Positions 1-9,033 of a DNA stretch of 44,457 nt are shown here, piece after piece. The position numbers and the translations under genes are program-made. The notes beneath the pieces were generated by a model, which worked only from the letters and a program-made list of their open reading frames with translations, was not told the DNA's origin and made no database searches. The stretch comes from Bordetella parapertussis (GTDB taxonomy: Bacteria; Pseudomonadota; Gammaproteobacteria; Burkholderiales; Burkholderiaceae_B): contig CAMDEF010000035.1 of NCBI GenBank assembly GCA_945895265.1, forward strand, positions 1 to 44,457. The letters are read 5' to 3'. Numbering within the stretch: the first letter of the stretch is position 1; every line of letters begins with the position of its first letter.

Positions 1-770
1 AAGCCGCCTGGCTCGGCTTCAAGCAACCGCAACATGGCATGCCATTCAAGTTCGCCATAGGGTCGACGAACATTTGGCTGATACAGATGTGCAGATTTTT
101 CAAGAACTTCTTTGCGAGGCAGGCTGAGTTCAGTGCCGGCTGCCATGGCATCGACCTGCGCACGACAAGACATTTCAAGTTGATACATGAGGTTGAACGC
201 TTGCGGTACTGAGGCACCACTGGTCAGCAAGCCGTGGTTACGAAGAATCATGGCATTGTGATCACCTAAGTCGCGCACGAGTAATTCGCGCTCGGCTAGG
301 TCTACCGCGGGGCCTTCAAAATCGTGATATGCCAAATGATTGTTGAACCGGCTTGCGGTTTGAGTCATCGGCAAGAGACCACAGCTCATCGATGAGACTG
401 CCATGCCCGCACGCGTATGGGTATGAATGACGGCCGAGACGTCAGGCCGTGCTGTGTGGATACAGCCGTGGATCACATAGCCTGAGACGTTAATGCCATA
501 GTCGGTTTCAGGCTTACGAACAATCTCACCTTCGACAGTGATGCGCACCAAACTTGAGGCGGTAATTTCTTTGTACAGTAAGCCATAGAGATTGATCAGC
601 AAATCTTCAGTGCCAGGGATACGCGCCGTGATGTGGTTGTAAATCATGTCAGTCATGCCGTACTTATCCATCAGACGGTAGCAAGCGGCGAGAGTGACAC
701 GGGTCTCCCATTCTTCGGGGCTGACCTTGCCTTTTAAAGGCTCGAATTGAGTTGAAAACTTTTTGCTCAC
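1..770 (-). CDS. Class II aldolase/adducin family protein (3' end cut by window edge)
   Basis: The minus-strand frame opens at a GTG (768-770), preceded by GGAGA about 8 bases upstream, and stays open to the left edge, giving about 256 residues. The zinc-binding signature HTHTRAG is visible, with downstream His in RNHGLL. The C-terminal YGELEWHAML resembles the usual end of the family, so only a few residues are probably missing. Class II aldolases cleave or epimerise phosphorylated or free hydroxy-carbonyl compounds in the cytosol; decarboxylases and dehydratases also occur in the family, so the exact reaction cannot be read. It lies 50 bases downstream of a D-2-hydroxyacid dehydrogenase, suggesting joint metabolism of a hydroxyacid. 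Confidence 0.85.
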   Translation of the reverse strand, partial: MSKKFSTQFEPLKGKVSPEEWETRVTLAACYRLMDKYGMTDMIYNHITARIPGTEDLLINLYGLLYKEITASSLVRITVEGEIVRKPETDYGINVSGYVIHGCIHTARPDVSAVIHTHTRAGMAVSSMSCGLLPMTQTASRFNNHLAYHDFEGPAVDLAERELLVRDLGDHNAMILRNHGLLTSGASVPQAFNLMYQLEMSCRAQVDAMAAGTELSLPRKEVLEKSAHLYQPNVRRPYGELEWHAMLRLLEAEPGG

Positions 771-820
771 GCTGGTCTCCTAAGCGATGTTGTCGATATT
801 ATCAGTGCGCGGCTCAAACG

Positions 821-1840
821 TCATGCTGTCACAAGATACGGCCGCACATCGGCTCTGCGCACCACTAGGTCAGCCTCAGGTATCGGGAGGCCGCGTTGAA
901 AGAGCTGGATATTTCGAAACATATGTCCGACCAGATTGGGAAGATTGTCATAGACCCCGCCCGCTGAGTGTGGGGTGGCTACGACTTGGTCCATATGAAA
1001 TAACGGATTGCCTGCGGTTGGAGGTTCTGCCTCAAAGGTGTCTAGGCCGGCTCCAGAAAGCTGGCCTTGCTGCAAGGCCCGTATCAAAGCGGGTTCGTCG
1101 ATCAGCTCACCACGCGCGGTATTAATCAGGATCGCACCACGTTTCATGCTGGCAAAGATGTCAGAATTAAAACGATGGTGGGTTTCAGGCGAGAGCGGGG
1201 CGTGCAAGCTCAAGATATCGCTATTGGTAACAAGAGTGTCAAAGTCAACGTAACGCGCCTGCAATCTGGCTTCAATGTCAGCAGCTACGCGAGTTCTGGT
1301 GTGATACAGCACGTCAACATCAAAGCCTTTTAAGCGCTTGGCCACTTGCTGGGCAATCCCCCCAAAACCAAACAATCCAACGGTTTTGCCGTCTAGTTTG
1401 CTGCACACGGTGCGCAGGTCAGCGGCGATCCATTGGCCTTGCCCCAAGCTGCGGTGCGCCAAGGGCAGACGTCGCGAAACGGCAAGCATCAGCAGCAAGG
1501 TGTGCTCAGAAACAGGAATCGAGGTCGCGCCCGAGGTGATGGAGACAAGCACGTTGCGTTCTTTAGCAGCGACCAAGTCAATCTTGTCGACTCCGATTCC
1601 CCATTTTTGAATCATTTTTAGACGCGGCGCCTGCCGAATCACATCGCCTTCGATGAAGGTGCCGGCGATCATAACAACATCAGCGTCAGCTAAGAGCTTG
1701 ACTTGCTCTGCCTTGGTTGAGGTTTGCGCGAAGGCGATTGTGCAATTGGCCGGCATGAGCTTGCGTACCGCCTCGAGCGTGACTTGCACCATTGGCGTTA
1801 AAAAGGCGATGTGCAAGGGCTTCAAGTGAGTTGTTGTCAT
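821..1840 (-). CDS. D-isomer-specific 2-hydroxyacid dehydrogenase (phosphoglycerate-dehydrogenase-like)
   Basis: NAD(P)-dependent interconversion of a 2-oxoacid and a D-2-hydroxyacid is predicted. With the ATG at 1838-1840 (AAGGCAA upstream) it has 339 residues, normal for the family. The frame remains open upstream to 2002, but that extension runs into the ligase gene and lacks family similarity. The nucleotide-binding loop GFGGI is at residues 158-162. The catalytic triad is present: Arg243 in NTARGELID, Glu272 in EAEPP and His291 in TPHSAGG. It follows the acyl-CoA ligase by 97 bases and precedes the class II aldolase by 50, in the same direction. Substrate is unknown; the hydroxypyruvate/glyoxylate or phosphoglycerate branches are equally possible. 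Confidence 0.88.
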   Translation of the reverse strand: MTTTHLKPLHIAFLTPMVQVTLEAVRKLMPANCTIAFAQTSTKAEQVKLLADADVVMIAGTFIEGDVIRQAPRLKMIQKWGIGVDKIDLVAAKERNVLVSITSGATSIPVSEHTLLLMLAVSRRLPLAHRSLGQGQWIAADLRTVCSKLDGKTVGLFGFGGIAQQVAKRLKGFDVDVLYHTRTRVAADIEARLQARYVDFDTLVTNSDILSLHAPLSPETHHRFNSDIFASMKRGAILINTARGELIDEPALIRALQQGQLSGAGLDTFEAEPPTAGNPLFHMDQVVATPHSAGGVYDNLPNLVGHMFRNIQLFQRGLPIPEADLVVRRADVRPYLVTA

Positions 1841-1937
1841 GGTCGTTGCCTTGAGCTGCGATCTGAATATATTTTTAGGCTTCGCGTTGATCGAGGTGGT
1901 TACGTTACGCCATGACCCGTGTCGTTCAGTCGCTATG

Positions 1938-3530
1938 TTACTGAGCAACGCTCTGAACTTCGCCGCGCTCAACCAACAGGACTTTGATATCTTTTTTAAC
2001 AATTTTTCCGTAACCTGACTTGGGCATCACATCCCAAAAAAAGATCTGGCGTGGCCAACGGTATTTCGCACAGCGGCCTTCAAGGTATCCCAGCAGTTCG
2101 GCGGCCTCAACAGCTTGGTGCTCTGGTCGTTTCACAATCACGGCGATGCCGATTTCGCCCCACTTGGGGTCGGGCATGCCAACAATCGCAACTTCGGCGA
2201 CCGCAGGGTGTGTAAGCAAGACTTCTTCAACTTCGCGCGGGTAGACGTTTGAACCGCCCGAGATGTACATGTCGGATTCGCGGCCCGTGATGTAAAGCAA
2301 GCCACGCGCATCCATTTTGCCAAGATCGCCGGTGTGAAACCAGCCGCCCCGAAGTGCTTTCTCAGTGGCTTGAGGGTTGCCGTGGTAGCCGGCAAAGACG
2401 CCAGGGCCACGACAACAGATTTCACCGATTTCGCCCGTGGCAACATGCTCGAGTTTGTCATTCAAGATGGCGACTTCCATACCGACGCGCGGGCGACCGC
2501 AAGAACCAATATTTGCGTTTGGATCTTGATCGTCAGCGCTATGCATGTCGGGTGGCAATACGGTGATATTGCCCGTCACCTCACCTAAGCCAAAATACTG
2601 CACAAGTACTTTACCCAGCTTCTCAAGGGCTCGCTTTTGGTCGGCTCGATACATTGGGGCACCAGCGTAAAGCATGTAGCGTAGTGAGCTATGGTCGTAC
2701 TGATCGACTGCAGGGTGCTCGACCAGCATTTTGACGATCGTCGGTACGGTAAAGAGATTGGTCACACGATAACGCTCAACCAATTGCCAAAACAATTCTG
2801 GATCAAACTTCTCGCTTGACATGAGAATGGCGGCGGCGCCTCGCGCCACGTTGAGCAGCGCATGAATCCCCGCGCCGTGCGACAACGGTGCAACGACAAT
2901 TGAGCAGTCGCGTTCAGTCGTGCCTGGGATGATCTCGGCAAGGTGATTGGTGACCACGAAGGCCATTTGCCCGTGCGTCAGAATGCCGGCCTTGGGCTTG
3001 CCAGTGGTGCCTGAGGTGTAAAAAAACCAAAGTGGGTCGTCGTAGTGAACGGTTTCTTCTTCACTGACCACGCCTAAGTGTTTTGTGATCAAGGCTTCAT
3101 ATGACAACTCGCCCGCACGAGGCTGGCCAATCACAATGATGTGTTTAAGAGTTTTAGATTCGGCCTTGACGGCGTCGGTGTGACCAGCAAAGATGTCTTC
3201 CACCATCATGACTACGGCACCACTCGAGGCCCCAAGGTATGCGACTTCGGGAGGCGTCAGACGAAAATTAGTCGGTACCCAGATGCAGCCTAGCTTAAAG
3301 GCAGTCCAGCAGTTTTCAAAGGTCTGAAGATTATTGCGCGACTGCAGCAGGATTGGATCGCCTTTTTTTAGGCCCAGTGCGCGTAAGGCCGCCACCATGG
3401 CATCGACGCGCGCGTTGATGGCAGACCATGTCCAGCTTTGTTCGCCTTGGATGAGCGCGGTGCGCTCAGGGTAGAGCATGGCGGTGTGCGTGAGCAACCG
3501 CCCTAAGTTCATGGCTTGCGCTGCGTTCAC
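1938..3530 (-). CDS. AMP-dependent acyl-CoA synthetase/ligase (ANL superfamily)
   Basis: Activates a carboxylic acid through an acyl-adenylate to its CoA thioester. The 530 residues contain the phosphate loop YTSGTTGKPK (171-180), GWFHTGDLG, the hinge/ATP region YITGRESDMYISGG and the C-terminal lysine motif PKSGYGKIVKKD. The first codon is GTG (3528-3530), overlapping the thiolase stop as GTGA, with GGAAG a few bases before it; an in-frame ATG at 3512 is the alternative and would remove six residues. The tight overlap indicates translational coupling to the thiolase. The acid cannot be deduced; aromatic, alicyclic and medium-chain acids all have ligases of this size. Confidence 0.92.
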   Translation of the reverse strand: MNAAQAMNLGRLLTHTAMLYPERTALIQGEQSWTWSAINARVDAMVAALRALGLKKGDPILLQSRNNLQTFENCWTAFKLGCIWVPTNFRLTPPEVAYLGASSGAVVMMVEDIFAGHTDAVKAESKTLKHIIVIGQPRAGELSYEALITKHLGVVSEEETVHYDDPLWFFYTSGTTGKPKAGILTHGQMAFVVTNHLAEIIPGTTERDCSIVVAPLSHGAGIHALLNVARGAAAILMSSEKFDPELFWQLVERYRVTNLFTVPTIVKMLVEHPAVDQYDHSSLRYMLYAGAPMYRADQKRALEKLGKVLVQYFGLGEVTGNITVLPPDMHSADDQDPNANIGSCGRPRVGMEVAILNDKLEHVATGEIGEICCRGPGVFAGYHGNPQATEKALRGGWFHTGDLGKMDARGLLYITGRESDMYISGGSNVYPREVEEVLLTHPAVAEVAIVGMPDPKWGEIGIAVIVKRPEHQAVEAAELLGYLEGRCAKYRWPRQIFFWDVMPKSGYGKIVKKDIKVLLVERGEVQSVAQ

Positions 3531-4693
3531 GTTGCTTCCAGCACGCTGAGATAGTTGGCGACGGCTGCACCACCCATGTTGAACACCGCGCCAGTATGCG
3601 CGCCCTTGATTTGCATGTCACCGGCTTGCCCCGACAGCTGCATGGCAGCCATCACGTGTTGCGATACGCCGGTGGCACCAATCGGATGCCCTCGCGACTT
3701 CAAGCCGCCCGAGGGGTTGACGGGAAGCTTGCCGTCTTTGCACGTGACGCCATCCAGAATGACCCGTGCGCCTTGGCCGTGGGGCGCCAAACCCATAGCT
3801 TCGTACTCAAGCATTTCAGCAATGGTGAAGCAATCATGTGTTTCGACAAATTGCAGGTCGTCTAGTGAACGTTGCGCGCTGGCCAAGCCTTTTTGCCAGG
3901 CCAGTGCAGCGCCTTCAAAACGCGTTGGATCGCGGCGCGACAGCGGTAAAAATTCGTTGACATGTGTGCGCGAGCGCCAGCGCACCGCGGGTACCTTGGC
4001 ACCTGGCAGAGGGTCGCCTGAAAGCACCAGGGCTGCCGCGCCGTCCGAGACGAGTGAACAGTCTGAACGCTTTAAGGGGCCCGCCACAAAAGGATTTTTG
4101 TCAGAGGGGTTGCGACAGAAATCAAACCCTAAATCGCGGCGCATGTGCGCGTAAGGATTGTGCACGCCATTCGAATGATTTTTTGCCGAGATGGCTGCAA
4201 GAGCGTCAGACTGATCACCAAAGCGCTCGAAGTAGCCGCTGGCAATTTGACCAAACACGCCAGCAAAGCCACCTTCGGTGTGACCTTCTTCTTGCACGAA
4301 AGAGGCTTTCAGCAAGATCTCGCCAATTTCTTTGTTTGGGAGGGTATTCATTTTTTCGACGCCCAGCACCAGCACACGTTTGAAGCGGCCGGCAGCCAGC
4401 GCATCGAGTGCGGACCAGATCGCAGCAGAGCCCGTGGCGCAAGCGTTTTCCATGCGCACGGCTGGGGTATGGCGAAACTCGGGGATTGCCACGCCCATTA
4501 ACGAGCCGGTGAAATCCTGTTGCACAAAACCCGCATTGAAATGGCCCACAAAAATGCCGTCGATGTCGCTAGGTGTCAGACCCGCGCTGGCGATGGCTGG
4601 CAAGGCAGCATCACGAATCAATTGCACAAAATCTAGGTTGTCGAGTTTGCCAAAGGGGGTGTGGCCCCAGCCGACGATATAAGGTTGATTCAT
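3527..4693 (-). CDS. Thiolase family protein (SCP-x-like acetyl-CoA acyltransferase)
   Basis: 388 residues, ATG at 4691-4693 with CAGGAC upstream. The nucleophilic cysteine is Cys85 in MENACATGSA, and the C-terminal NPSGG and GHPIGATG motifs are intact. The central VETHDCFTI segment is typical of the sterol-carrier-protein-x thiolase branch rather than the classical FadA branch, so a branched, aromatic or alicyclic 3-oxoacyl-CoA is a plausible substrate (inference). It should act in the cytosol in the last, chain-cleaving step of a beta-oxidation-like route. It overlaps the downstream ligase by four bases and lies 106 bases after the SDR gene on the same strand. Confidence 0.9.
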   Translation of the reverse strand: MNQPYIVGWGHTPFGKLDNLDFVQLIRDAALPAIASAGLTPSDIDGIFVGHFNAGFVQQDFTGSLMGVAIPEFRHTPAVRMENACATGSAAIWSALDALAAGRFKRVLVLGVEKMNTLPNKEIGEILLKASFVQEEGHTEGGFAGVFGQIASGYFERFGDQSDALAAISAKNHSNGVHNPYAHMRRDLGFDFCRNPSDKNPFVAGPLKRSDCSLVSDGAAALVLSGDPLPGAKVPAVRWRSRTHVNEFLPLSRRDPTRFEGAALAWQKGLASAQRSLDDLQFVETHDCFTIAEMLEYEAMGLAPHGQGARVILDGVTCKDGKLPVNPSGGLKSRGHPIGATGVSQHVMAAMQLSGQAGDMQIKGAHTGAVFNMGGAAVANYLSVLEAT

Positions 4694-4799
4694 GAGCGTG
4701 TCCTGGTTGTAAAAAGAGAAATAAATTTATTTAAGCGCCAAAGTCGTCAAAATCATTCAGCATGTTTTGCTCGAGTGGTTTGTTCGAATATTGAGCCCG

Positions 4800-5705
4800 T
4801 TAAACTGAACCGTCTTGATGCTTGCGCAAGGTTGGGATCCCAACGCCCGATGCATCAAAGCCACCATCGACCGCCAAACATTGGCCGTTGATGAAGGCGG
4901 CTTCTGGGCTGCATAAAAATCCCACTGCGTTCGCAATTTCTTCAGGTGTGCCGTAGCGATTCATGGGGATGGTGTCGTAGTAGTCAGAGCGAATCGCGAC
5001 GCTATGCACAAGCTTTGACATCTCGGTATCAACCGGGCCTGGTGCGATGACGTTTGCGCGAATGCCGATCGTGCCGAGCTCTACCGCTTGCTGTTTAGTC
5101 AGGTGAATAATGGCGGCCTTGCTGGTGCCGTAAGCCACGCGTAGCGTGCTGGCACGTAAGCCTGAAATTGAGGCGATGTTCACGATCGAGCCATTGTGGT
5201 TTTTTTTCATGACTTCGATGCAAGCTTGTGAGCACAAAAACGCGCCATCGAGGTTGGTGCCTAGCACGTAACGAAATTCTTCAAAAGTGGTTTCGCCTAT
5301 CGGTTTGAACACTGCGACGCCAGCGTTGTTCACGAGCGCGTCGATACGACCAAATTTTTGTTCCACCTGGTCAATCGCCGTCTGCACTTGAGTCGGGATC
5401 GAGACATCGCAATGGAGGGCCAACACTCGTGCGCCGTCATTCAGTGCCTGCTCGGTTTGTTTGAGCGTGGCGGTTTCGGTATCGAGGATGGCCACCTGAT
5501 AGCCGTGGGCAAGAAACCACTTTACGCATGCCAACCCGATGCCTCTTGCCCCGCCAGTGACAACGGCCACGGGCGTAAATGAACGTGATTGGGCAGGCGC
5601 AGTCGTATTGGTAGAGGTCAAAGCAGACTCCAGAGTCAGGGGTTTTGCGGCGCCGGCGTATTGTTTTGCAGCGGCGCGCCGAGTAAAAAATAACTTAATA
5701 AGCAT
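4800..5705 (-). CDS. Short-chain dehydrogenase/reductase (SDR)
   Basis: Cytosolic NAD(P)-dependent oxidoreductase. Classical SDR motifs are present: TGGARGIG (50-57), NNAG (126-129), the Tyr-x3-Lys pair Y192/K196 in YGTSKAA and PGPVDTEM after it. The only ATG (5703-5705) gives 301 residues, with about 45 before the Rossmann fold; that extension is Ala/Thr-rich and lacks similarity I recognise. A TTG at 5619-5621 is preceded by GGAG at good spacing and would give a 273-residue protein of normal SDR length, so the true start is uncertain. It is the first gene of the thiolase-ligase-dehydrogenase-aldolase group and may form or reduce the 3-oxoacyl-CoA used by the thiolase. Confidence 0.88.
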   Translation of the reverse strand: MLIKLFFTRRAAAKQYAGAAKPLTLESALTSTNTTAPAQSRSFTPVAVVTGGARGIGLACVKWFLAHGYQVAILDTETATLKQTEQALNDGARVLALHCDVSIPTQVQTAIDQVEQKFGRIDALVNNAGVAVFKPIGETTFEEFRYVLGTNLDGAFLCSQACIEVMKKNHNGSIVNIASISGLRASTLRVAYGTSKAAIIHLTKQQAVELGTIGIRANVIAPGPVDTEMSKLVHSVAIRSDYYDTIPMNRYGTPEEIANAVGFLCSPEAAFINGQCLAVDGGFDASGVGIPTLRKHQDGSV

Positions 5706-6024
5706 TGTATCGAGTAGTTCAACTCAAACTGTAACAAAATGTCGGTTCAGCGTGGATTAAGTTATTTTTACTAAGAATTTATTTGTGTATATATTTTCTT
5801 GCTTTTTTGCCGAATTCGCTCGCAAAGACTCCTCAGAATCTCCTGCGTTTGCCACATGTTCACCAGCCAACGTCTCAGCTCGGTGCTGAATTTGAATCTG
5901 GGTCCGACCCTCGAACTGCCGATGCGGCGCGCTTTATACGAACCTCGCTTCGGGTTAAGGTTGAGCATAGGGTGAGCGTTACAGCCACCGTAGAACGATC
6001 TATACAAAAAAACCGGAGCAGACC
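5706..6024. other. Divergent intergenic region without a convincing gene
   Basis: This 319-base gap separates two divergently transcribed genes and should hold both promoters. It is AT-rich near 5706-5810. Short open frames across it on both strands lack family features and are not called. I could not identify convincing promoter boxes, a riboswitch or a terminator. Confidence 0.5.
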
Positions 6025-6711
6025 ATGGCACTTAAGTTATTTGAACTCGTTGGCGCTGAGAGCAATCGACCTTTTAGCCCTTATTGCTGGCGGATCCGTA
6101 TGGCGCTTGCCCATAAAGGGCTCGATGCCGAGTTGGTGCCCTGGCGCTTTGTCGAGAAGGCTGCCATCGAGCCCAGTGGGCAGACTAAGGTGCCAGTGTT
6201 AGTGCACGACGGTAAATGGGTCTTTGAGTCGTGGGAAATTGCCAAATATCTTGAGGAGCAGTTTCCAGACCGTCCCTCTTTGTTCGGTGGCCCGCAGGGG
6301 CAAGCCTTGAGCCGAGTGTATTCAAATTTGGGCGATGTGCACGCTGGGCAAATCGTACGCTTTGTTTTGATGGACATTTATAAGCACCTTGATGCGGCGA
6401 ATCAAGCGTATTTTCGAGAAACGCGCGAGCCACGCTTTGGTATGAAGATTGAGCAAGTGGTGCTCGACCGAGACGCCAAGCTGCAAGGCTTTCGAGATAG
6501 CCTAGGGCCGTTAAGAAACGTACTCAAAGTACAACCATTTTTTGGTGGCGAAACGCCCTTGTATGCCGATTACGCCATTTTTGGTCAGTTTCAGTGGGCG
6601 CGTGCGATCAGTGATTTTGAACTGTTGGCCGCCGATGACCCGGTTGCCCACTGGCGCACGCGCTTGTTGAAGGCGTTTAATGGCATGGCCTTGGCTGCGC
6701 CGGCCTATTAA
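6025..6711 (+). CDS. Glutathione S-transferase family protein
   Basis: 228 residues; ATG at 6025 with CCGGAG about 6 bases before it. The N-terminal half is a thioredoxin-fold GST domain: SPYCWRIR near residues 18-25 at the active-site helix, TKVPVLVHDG with the cis-Pro turn, and FESWEIAKYLE for glutathione gamma-Glu binding. The C-terminal half is the alpha-helical domain. Such proteins conjugate or isomerise electrophiles with glutathione; some act in aromatic acid catabolism (maleylpyruvate isomerase), but no substrate-specific residue is recognisable here. It begins a plus-strand series, although 109 bases separate it from the following binding-protein gene, so co-transcription is uncertain. 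Confidence 0.85.
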   Translation: MALKLFELVGAESNRPFSPYCWRIRMALAHKGLDAELVPWRFVEKAAIEPSGQTKVPVLVHDGKWVFESWEIAKYLEEQFPDRPSLFGGPQGQALSRVYSNLGDVHAGQIVRFVLMDIYKHLDAANQAYFRETREPRFGMKIEQVVLDRDAKLQGFRDSLGPLRNVLKVQPFFGGETPLYADYAIFGQFQWARAISDFELLAADDPVAHWRTRLLKAFNGMALAAPAY

Positions 6712-6718
6712 AGTTGCC

Positions 6719-6734
6719 CAGGGCGACGGCCCTG
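6719..6734 (+). other. Short GC-rich hairpin after the GST gene
   Basis: Arms CAGGGC (6719-6724) and GCCCTG (6729-6734) enclose a four-base loop. No U-tract follows, so this is at most a weak terminator or an mRNA-stabilising hairpin. Confidence 0.3.
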
Positions 6735-6820
6735 ACCGCGTACTTCTGTTTAAGGTGCTGGGAGTAACGGCTTTGGCTCTGCGTGTTGACGCTTGCTCGA
6801 ATTGTTAGGAGACAACTGCA

Positions 6821-7801
6821 ATGATAAAAAATATTCGGTTATGGTTGCGAGGTTTTGGGTTGATGGCTGGTGTGACTATCGGGGTCACAGGTTTCGCGCA
6901 GACATATCCCGACAAACCGATTAAGTGGGTTGTACCTTATCCCCCCGGTGGCACAACTGATGTGGTTGCCCGCAGTATTGCGCAAGCGATGGGTGAGCGC
7001 CTGGGTGCCACAATTGTTATTGAGAACAAAGCCGGGGCTGCAGGCGTTATTGGTATGCAAGCCGTCGCCAAGGCCGCCCCTGATGGCTATACCTTTCTTG
7101 TCAGCGATGCGAGTTTGGCCACTGCGCCGAGTTTGAACAAGCAGCTTAGTTTTGATCCGCTCAAAGACTTGCAGGCAGTATTTTTATTTGTGACAGTACC
7201 TCATGTCGTATTGGTGTCGCCGACCTCAGGGATGCAGACACTGGGTGACTTGCTCGCGCGTGCCAAACAGCAGCCACAGGCACTCAACTTTGCCTCGGGC
7301 GGTATTGGTTCGCCGTTGCACCTTGCGGGTGAAGCGTTGAGAACGAGCACCGGGAGTCAGTGGGTGCATGTGCCCTACAAGGGTGGAGGGCCCGCAATTC
7401 TTGCAGTCATAAGTGGTGACGCCCAACTGGTTACGCCGTCATTGCCCTCGGTGATGGGGCATATCCAAAGTGGCAAACTCAAGGCGCTGGCAGTCACATC
7501 CGCAGCTCGACTTAACAGTTTGCCCTCGATTCCGAGTGTGGCAGAGCTTGGTTATCCCGGTGCCGCATCGATGGGCTGGATTGGTCTGCATGCACCCGCT
7601 GGTTTGCCCAACGCGATTCTTGAAAAAACTGAAGCCGCCGCAAGAGGCGCGATGGCTGACCCGTCGTTGACTAAACGCCTCGTTGAACAAGGTGCCGATC
7701 TTGCCGTTGACCCTTCAGCTAAGTCTTACTCAAGCTTCGTTGCGGGCGAGGCAAAACGCTGGGAAAAAATCGTGAAAGCTGCTGGTATTCAGCCAGAATA
7801 A
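6821..7801 (+). CDS. Bug/TctC-family tripartite tricarboxylate transporter substrate-binding protein
   Basis: Periplasmic solute receptor. Residues 1-26 form a Sec signal peptide (hydrophobic core, cleavage near GFAQT). The mature protein begins with the family hallmark YPDKPIKWVVPYPPGG, followed by AGAAGVIG and PDGYTFL. Length 326 is typical. An AGGAGA box precedes the ATG at 6821. No TctA/TctB membrane genes are nearby, as is usual for the many orphan Bug receptors of Bordetella-like bacteria. It sits 18 bases before a CoA-transferase, so its ligand may be the carboxylate activated by that enzyme (inference). Confidence 0.93.
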   Translation: MIKNIRLWLRGFGLMAGVTIGVTGFAQTYPDKPIKWVVPYPPGGTTDVVARSIAQAMGERLGATIVIENKAGAAGVIGMQAVAKAAPDGYTFLVSDASLATAPSLNKQLSFDPLKDLQAVFLFVTVPHVVLVSPTSGMQTLGDLLARAKQQPQALNFASGGIGSPLHLAGEALRTSTGSQWVHVPYKGGGPAILAVISGDAQLVTPSLPSVMGHIQSGKLKALAVTSAARLNSLPSIPSVAELGYPGAASMGWIGLHAPAGLPNAILEKTEAAARGAMADPSLTKRLVEQGADLAVDPSAKSYSSFVAGEAKRWEKIVKAAGIQPE

Positions 7802-7819
7802 TTAAAGGAATTCAATGTG

Positions 7820-9022
7820 ATGACTGCTTTTCAATCCGATGCCTCGTGTCCCTTGGACGGCTTGGTTGTCTTGGACCTCACCCGCTTAGTCGCCGGCAAT
7901 ATGCTAAGTCTGCAGCTTGCAGATTTCGGCGCAGAGGTCATCAAGATTGAGCAACCGGGTAAGGGCGACCCGTTGCGAGATTGGCGTATCGAGGGTTTTA
8001 GTGTGCACTGGAAGGTGTACGCGCGTAACAAAAAAAGCGTCACTCTTGATTTGCGTGCTGAAGAGGGCAAGGAGTTGTTGCTCAAGCTCGTAGAGAAAGC
8101 CGACGTCTTGATTGAAAACTTCAGGCCTGGCACGCTAGAGGCGATGGGTTTTGCGCCTGAGGTGTTATTAAAAAGAAACGCTGGTATTGTGGTTGTTCGT
8201 ATTTCAGGCTGGGGGCAGGATGGCCCTTATCGTTTGCGACCCGGGTTTGGTACGTTGGTTGAAGGCGTCTCCGGTTTTGCTGCAAAAAATGGCTTTGAAG
8301 ATCGCGAACCGGTGTTGCCACCCTTGGCCATGGCCGACATGATCACGGGCTTATATGGCTCTTTCGCGGTGATGACGGCGCTCAGGCATCGCGATCAAAC
8401 GGGTCGTGGTCAGGTCATTGACCTGCCTTTGCTTGATCCAATGTATTCAGTGTTGGGGCCTTCTGCAGCGGTGTACAAGTTGACGCAAAAGATTGACCCC
8501 CGGATTGGTAGTCGTTCAAACACAGCAGGCCCGCGTAATGTGTTTCCGACCAAAGATGGCCGCTGGATTTCGATGTCGGCCTCAATGCAAGTGATGGTGA
8601 ACCGCTTGTATACGGCGCTCGGCGTACCAGAGATGTTGACCGACCCGCGTTTTCGTACCAACGCGGATCGCGTCGCCAATGCCGATGCTGTAGAGGCGCC
8701 GATTCGTGCCTTTATTTCAACGCATACCCTTGAAGAGGGGATGGCCTTCTTTGAAAAAAATGAAATTACTGCTGCCCCTGTCTATGCGATCGATCAGTTC
8801 ATTGAAGACCCCCATGTCATCGCCAGAAAGATTGTGGTGGATATGCCTGATAAAGAAATGGGGTCGATACCTATGCATGCGGTGGTGCCGCGCTTGTCTG
8901 AGTCGCCCGGGGCGATTCGTCGGCCTGCGCCCGAACTGGGTGAGCATACTGCCGAGTTATTGGGGCGGATTGGAATTGATGCCGCAACGCAGCTTGGTTT
9001 AAAAGAAAGAAAAGTTATCTGA
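7820..9022 (+). CDS. Class III CoA-transferase (CaiB/BaiF family)
   Basis: Moves CoA between carboxylic acids through an aspartyl-CoA thioester. 400 residues from the ATG at 7820; a GTG directly before it (7817) is an equally placed start, with AAAGGA upstream. The N-terminal LDLTRLVAG and FGAEVIKIEQP strand-turn motifs, RNKKSVTLDLR and the catalytic Asp173 in LAMADMITG are all present. It is followed after 11 bases by the first of three CitE-like genes. A CoA-transferase next to a CitE-type lyase is the arrangement known from itaconate/citramalate and malyl-CoA pathways, so activation of a hydroxy-dicarboxylate or related acid is a reasonable guess. Confidence 0.93.
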   Translation: MTAFQSDASCPLDGLVVLDLTRLVAGNMLSLQLADFGAEVIKIEQPGKGDPLRDWRIEGFSVHWKVYARNKKSVTLDLRAEEGKELLLKLVEKADVLIENFRPGTLEAMGFAPEVLLKRNAGIVVVRISGWGQDGPYRLRPGFGTLVEGVSGFAAKNGFEDREPVLPPLAMADMITGLYGSFAVMTALRHRDQTGRGQVIDLPLLDPMYSVLGPSAAVYKLTQKIDPRIGSRSNTAGPRNVFPTKDGRWISMSASMQVMVNRLYTALGVPEMLTDPRFRTNADRVANADAVEAPIRAFISTHTLEEGMAFFEKNEITAAPVYAIDQFIEDPHVIARKIVVDMPDKEMGSIPMHAVVPRLSESPGAIRRPAPELGEHTAELLGRIGIDAATQLGLKERKVI

Positions 9023-9033
9023 GGGTAGCAACA

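Noticed and set aside
1841..2002. N-terminal extension of the D-2-hydroxyacid dehydrogenase.
   Set aside because: It overlaps the 3' end of the ligase, lacks family similarity, and a proper ATG with ribosome site lies at 1840.
3555..4154. Plus-strand open frame of about 200 codons.
   Set aside because: It is antisense to the intact thiolase gene, with composition explained by the opposite strand's codons.
5783..6202. Plus-strand open frame of 139 codons across the divergent region.
   Set aside because: It overlaps the well-supported GST gene in another frame and shows no protein family features.
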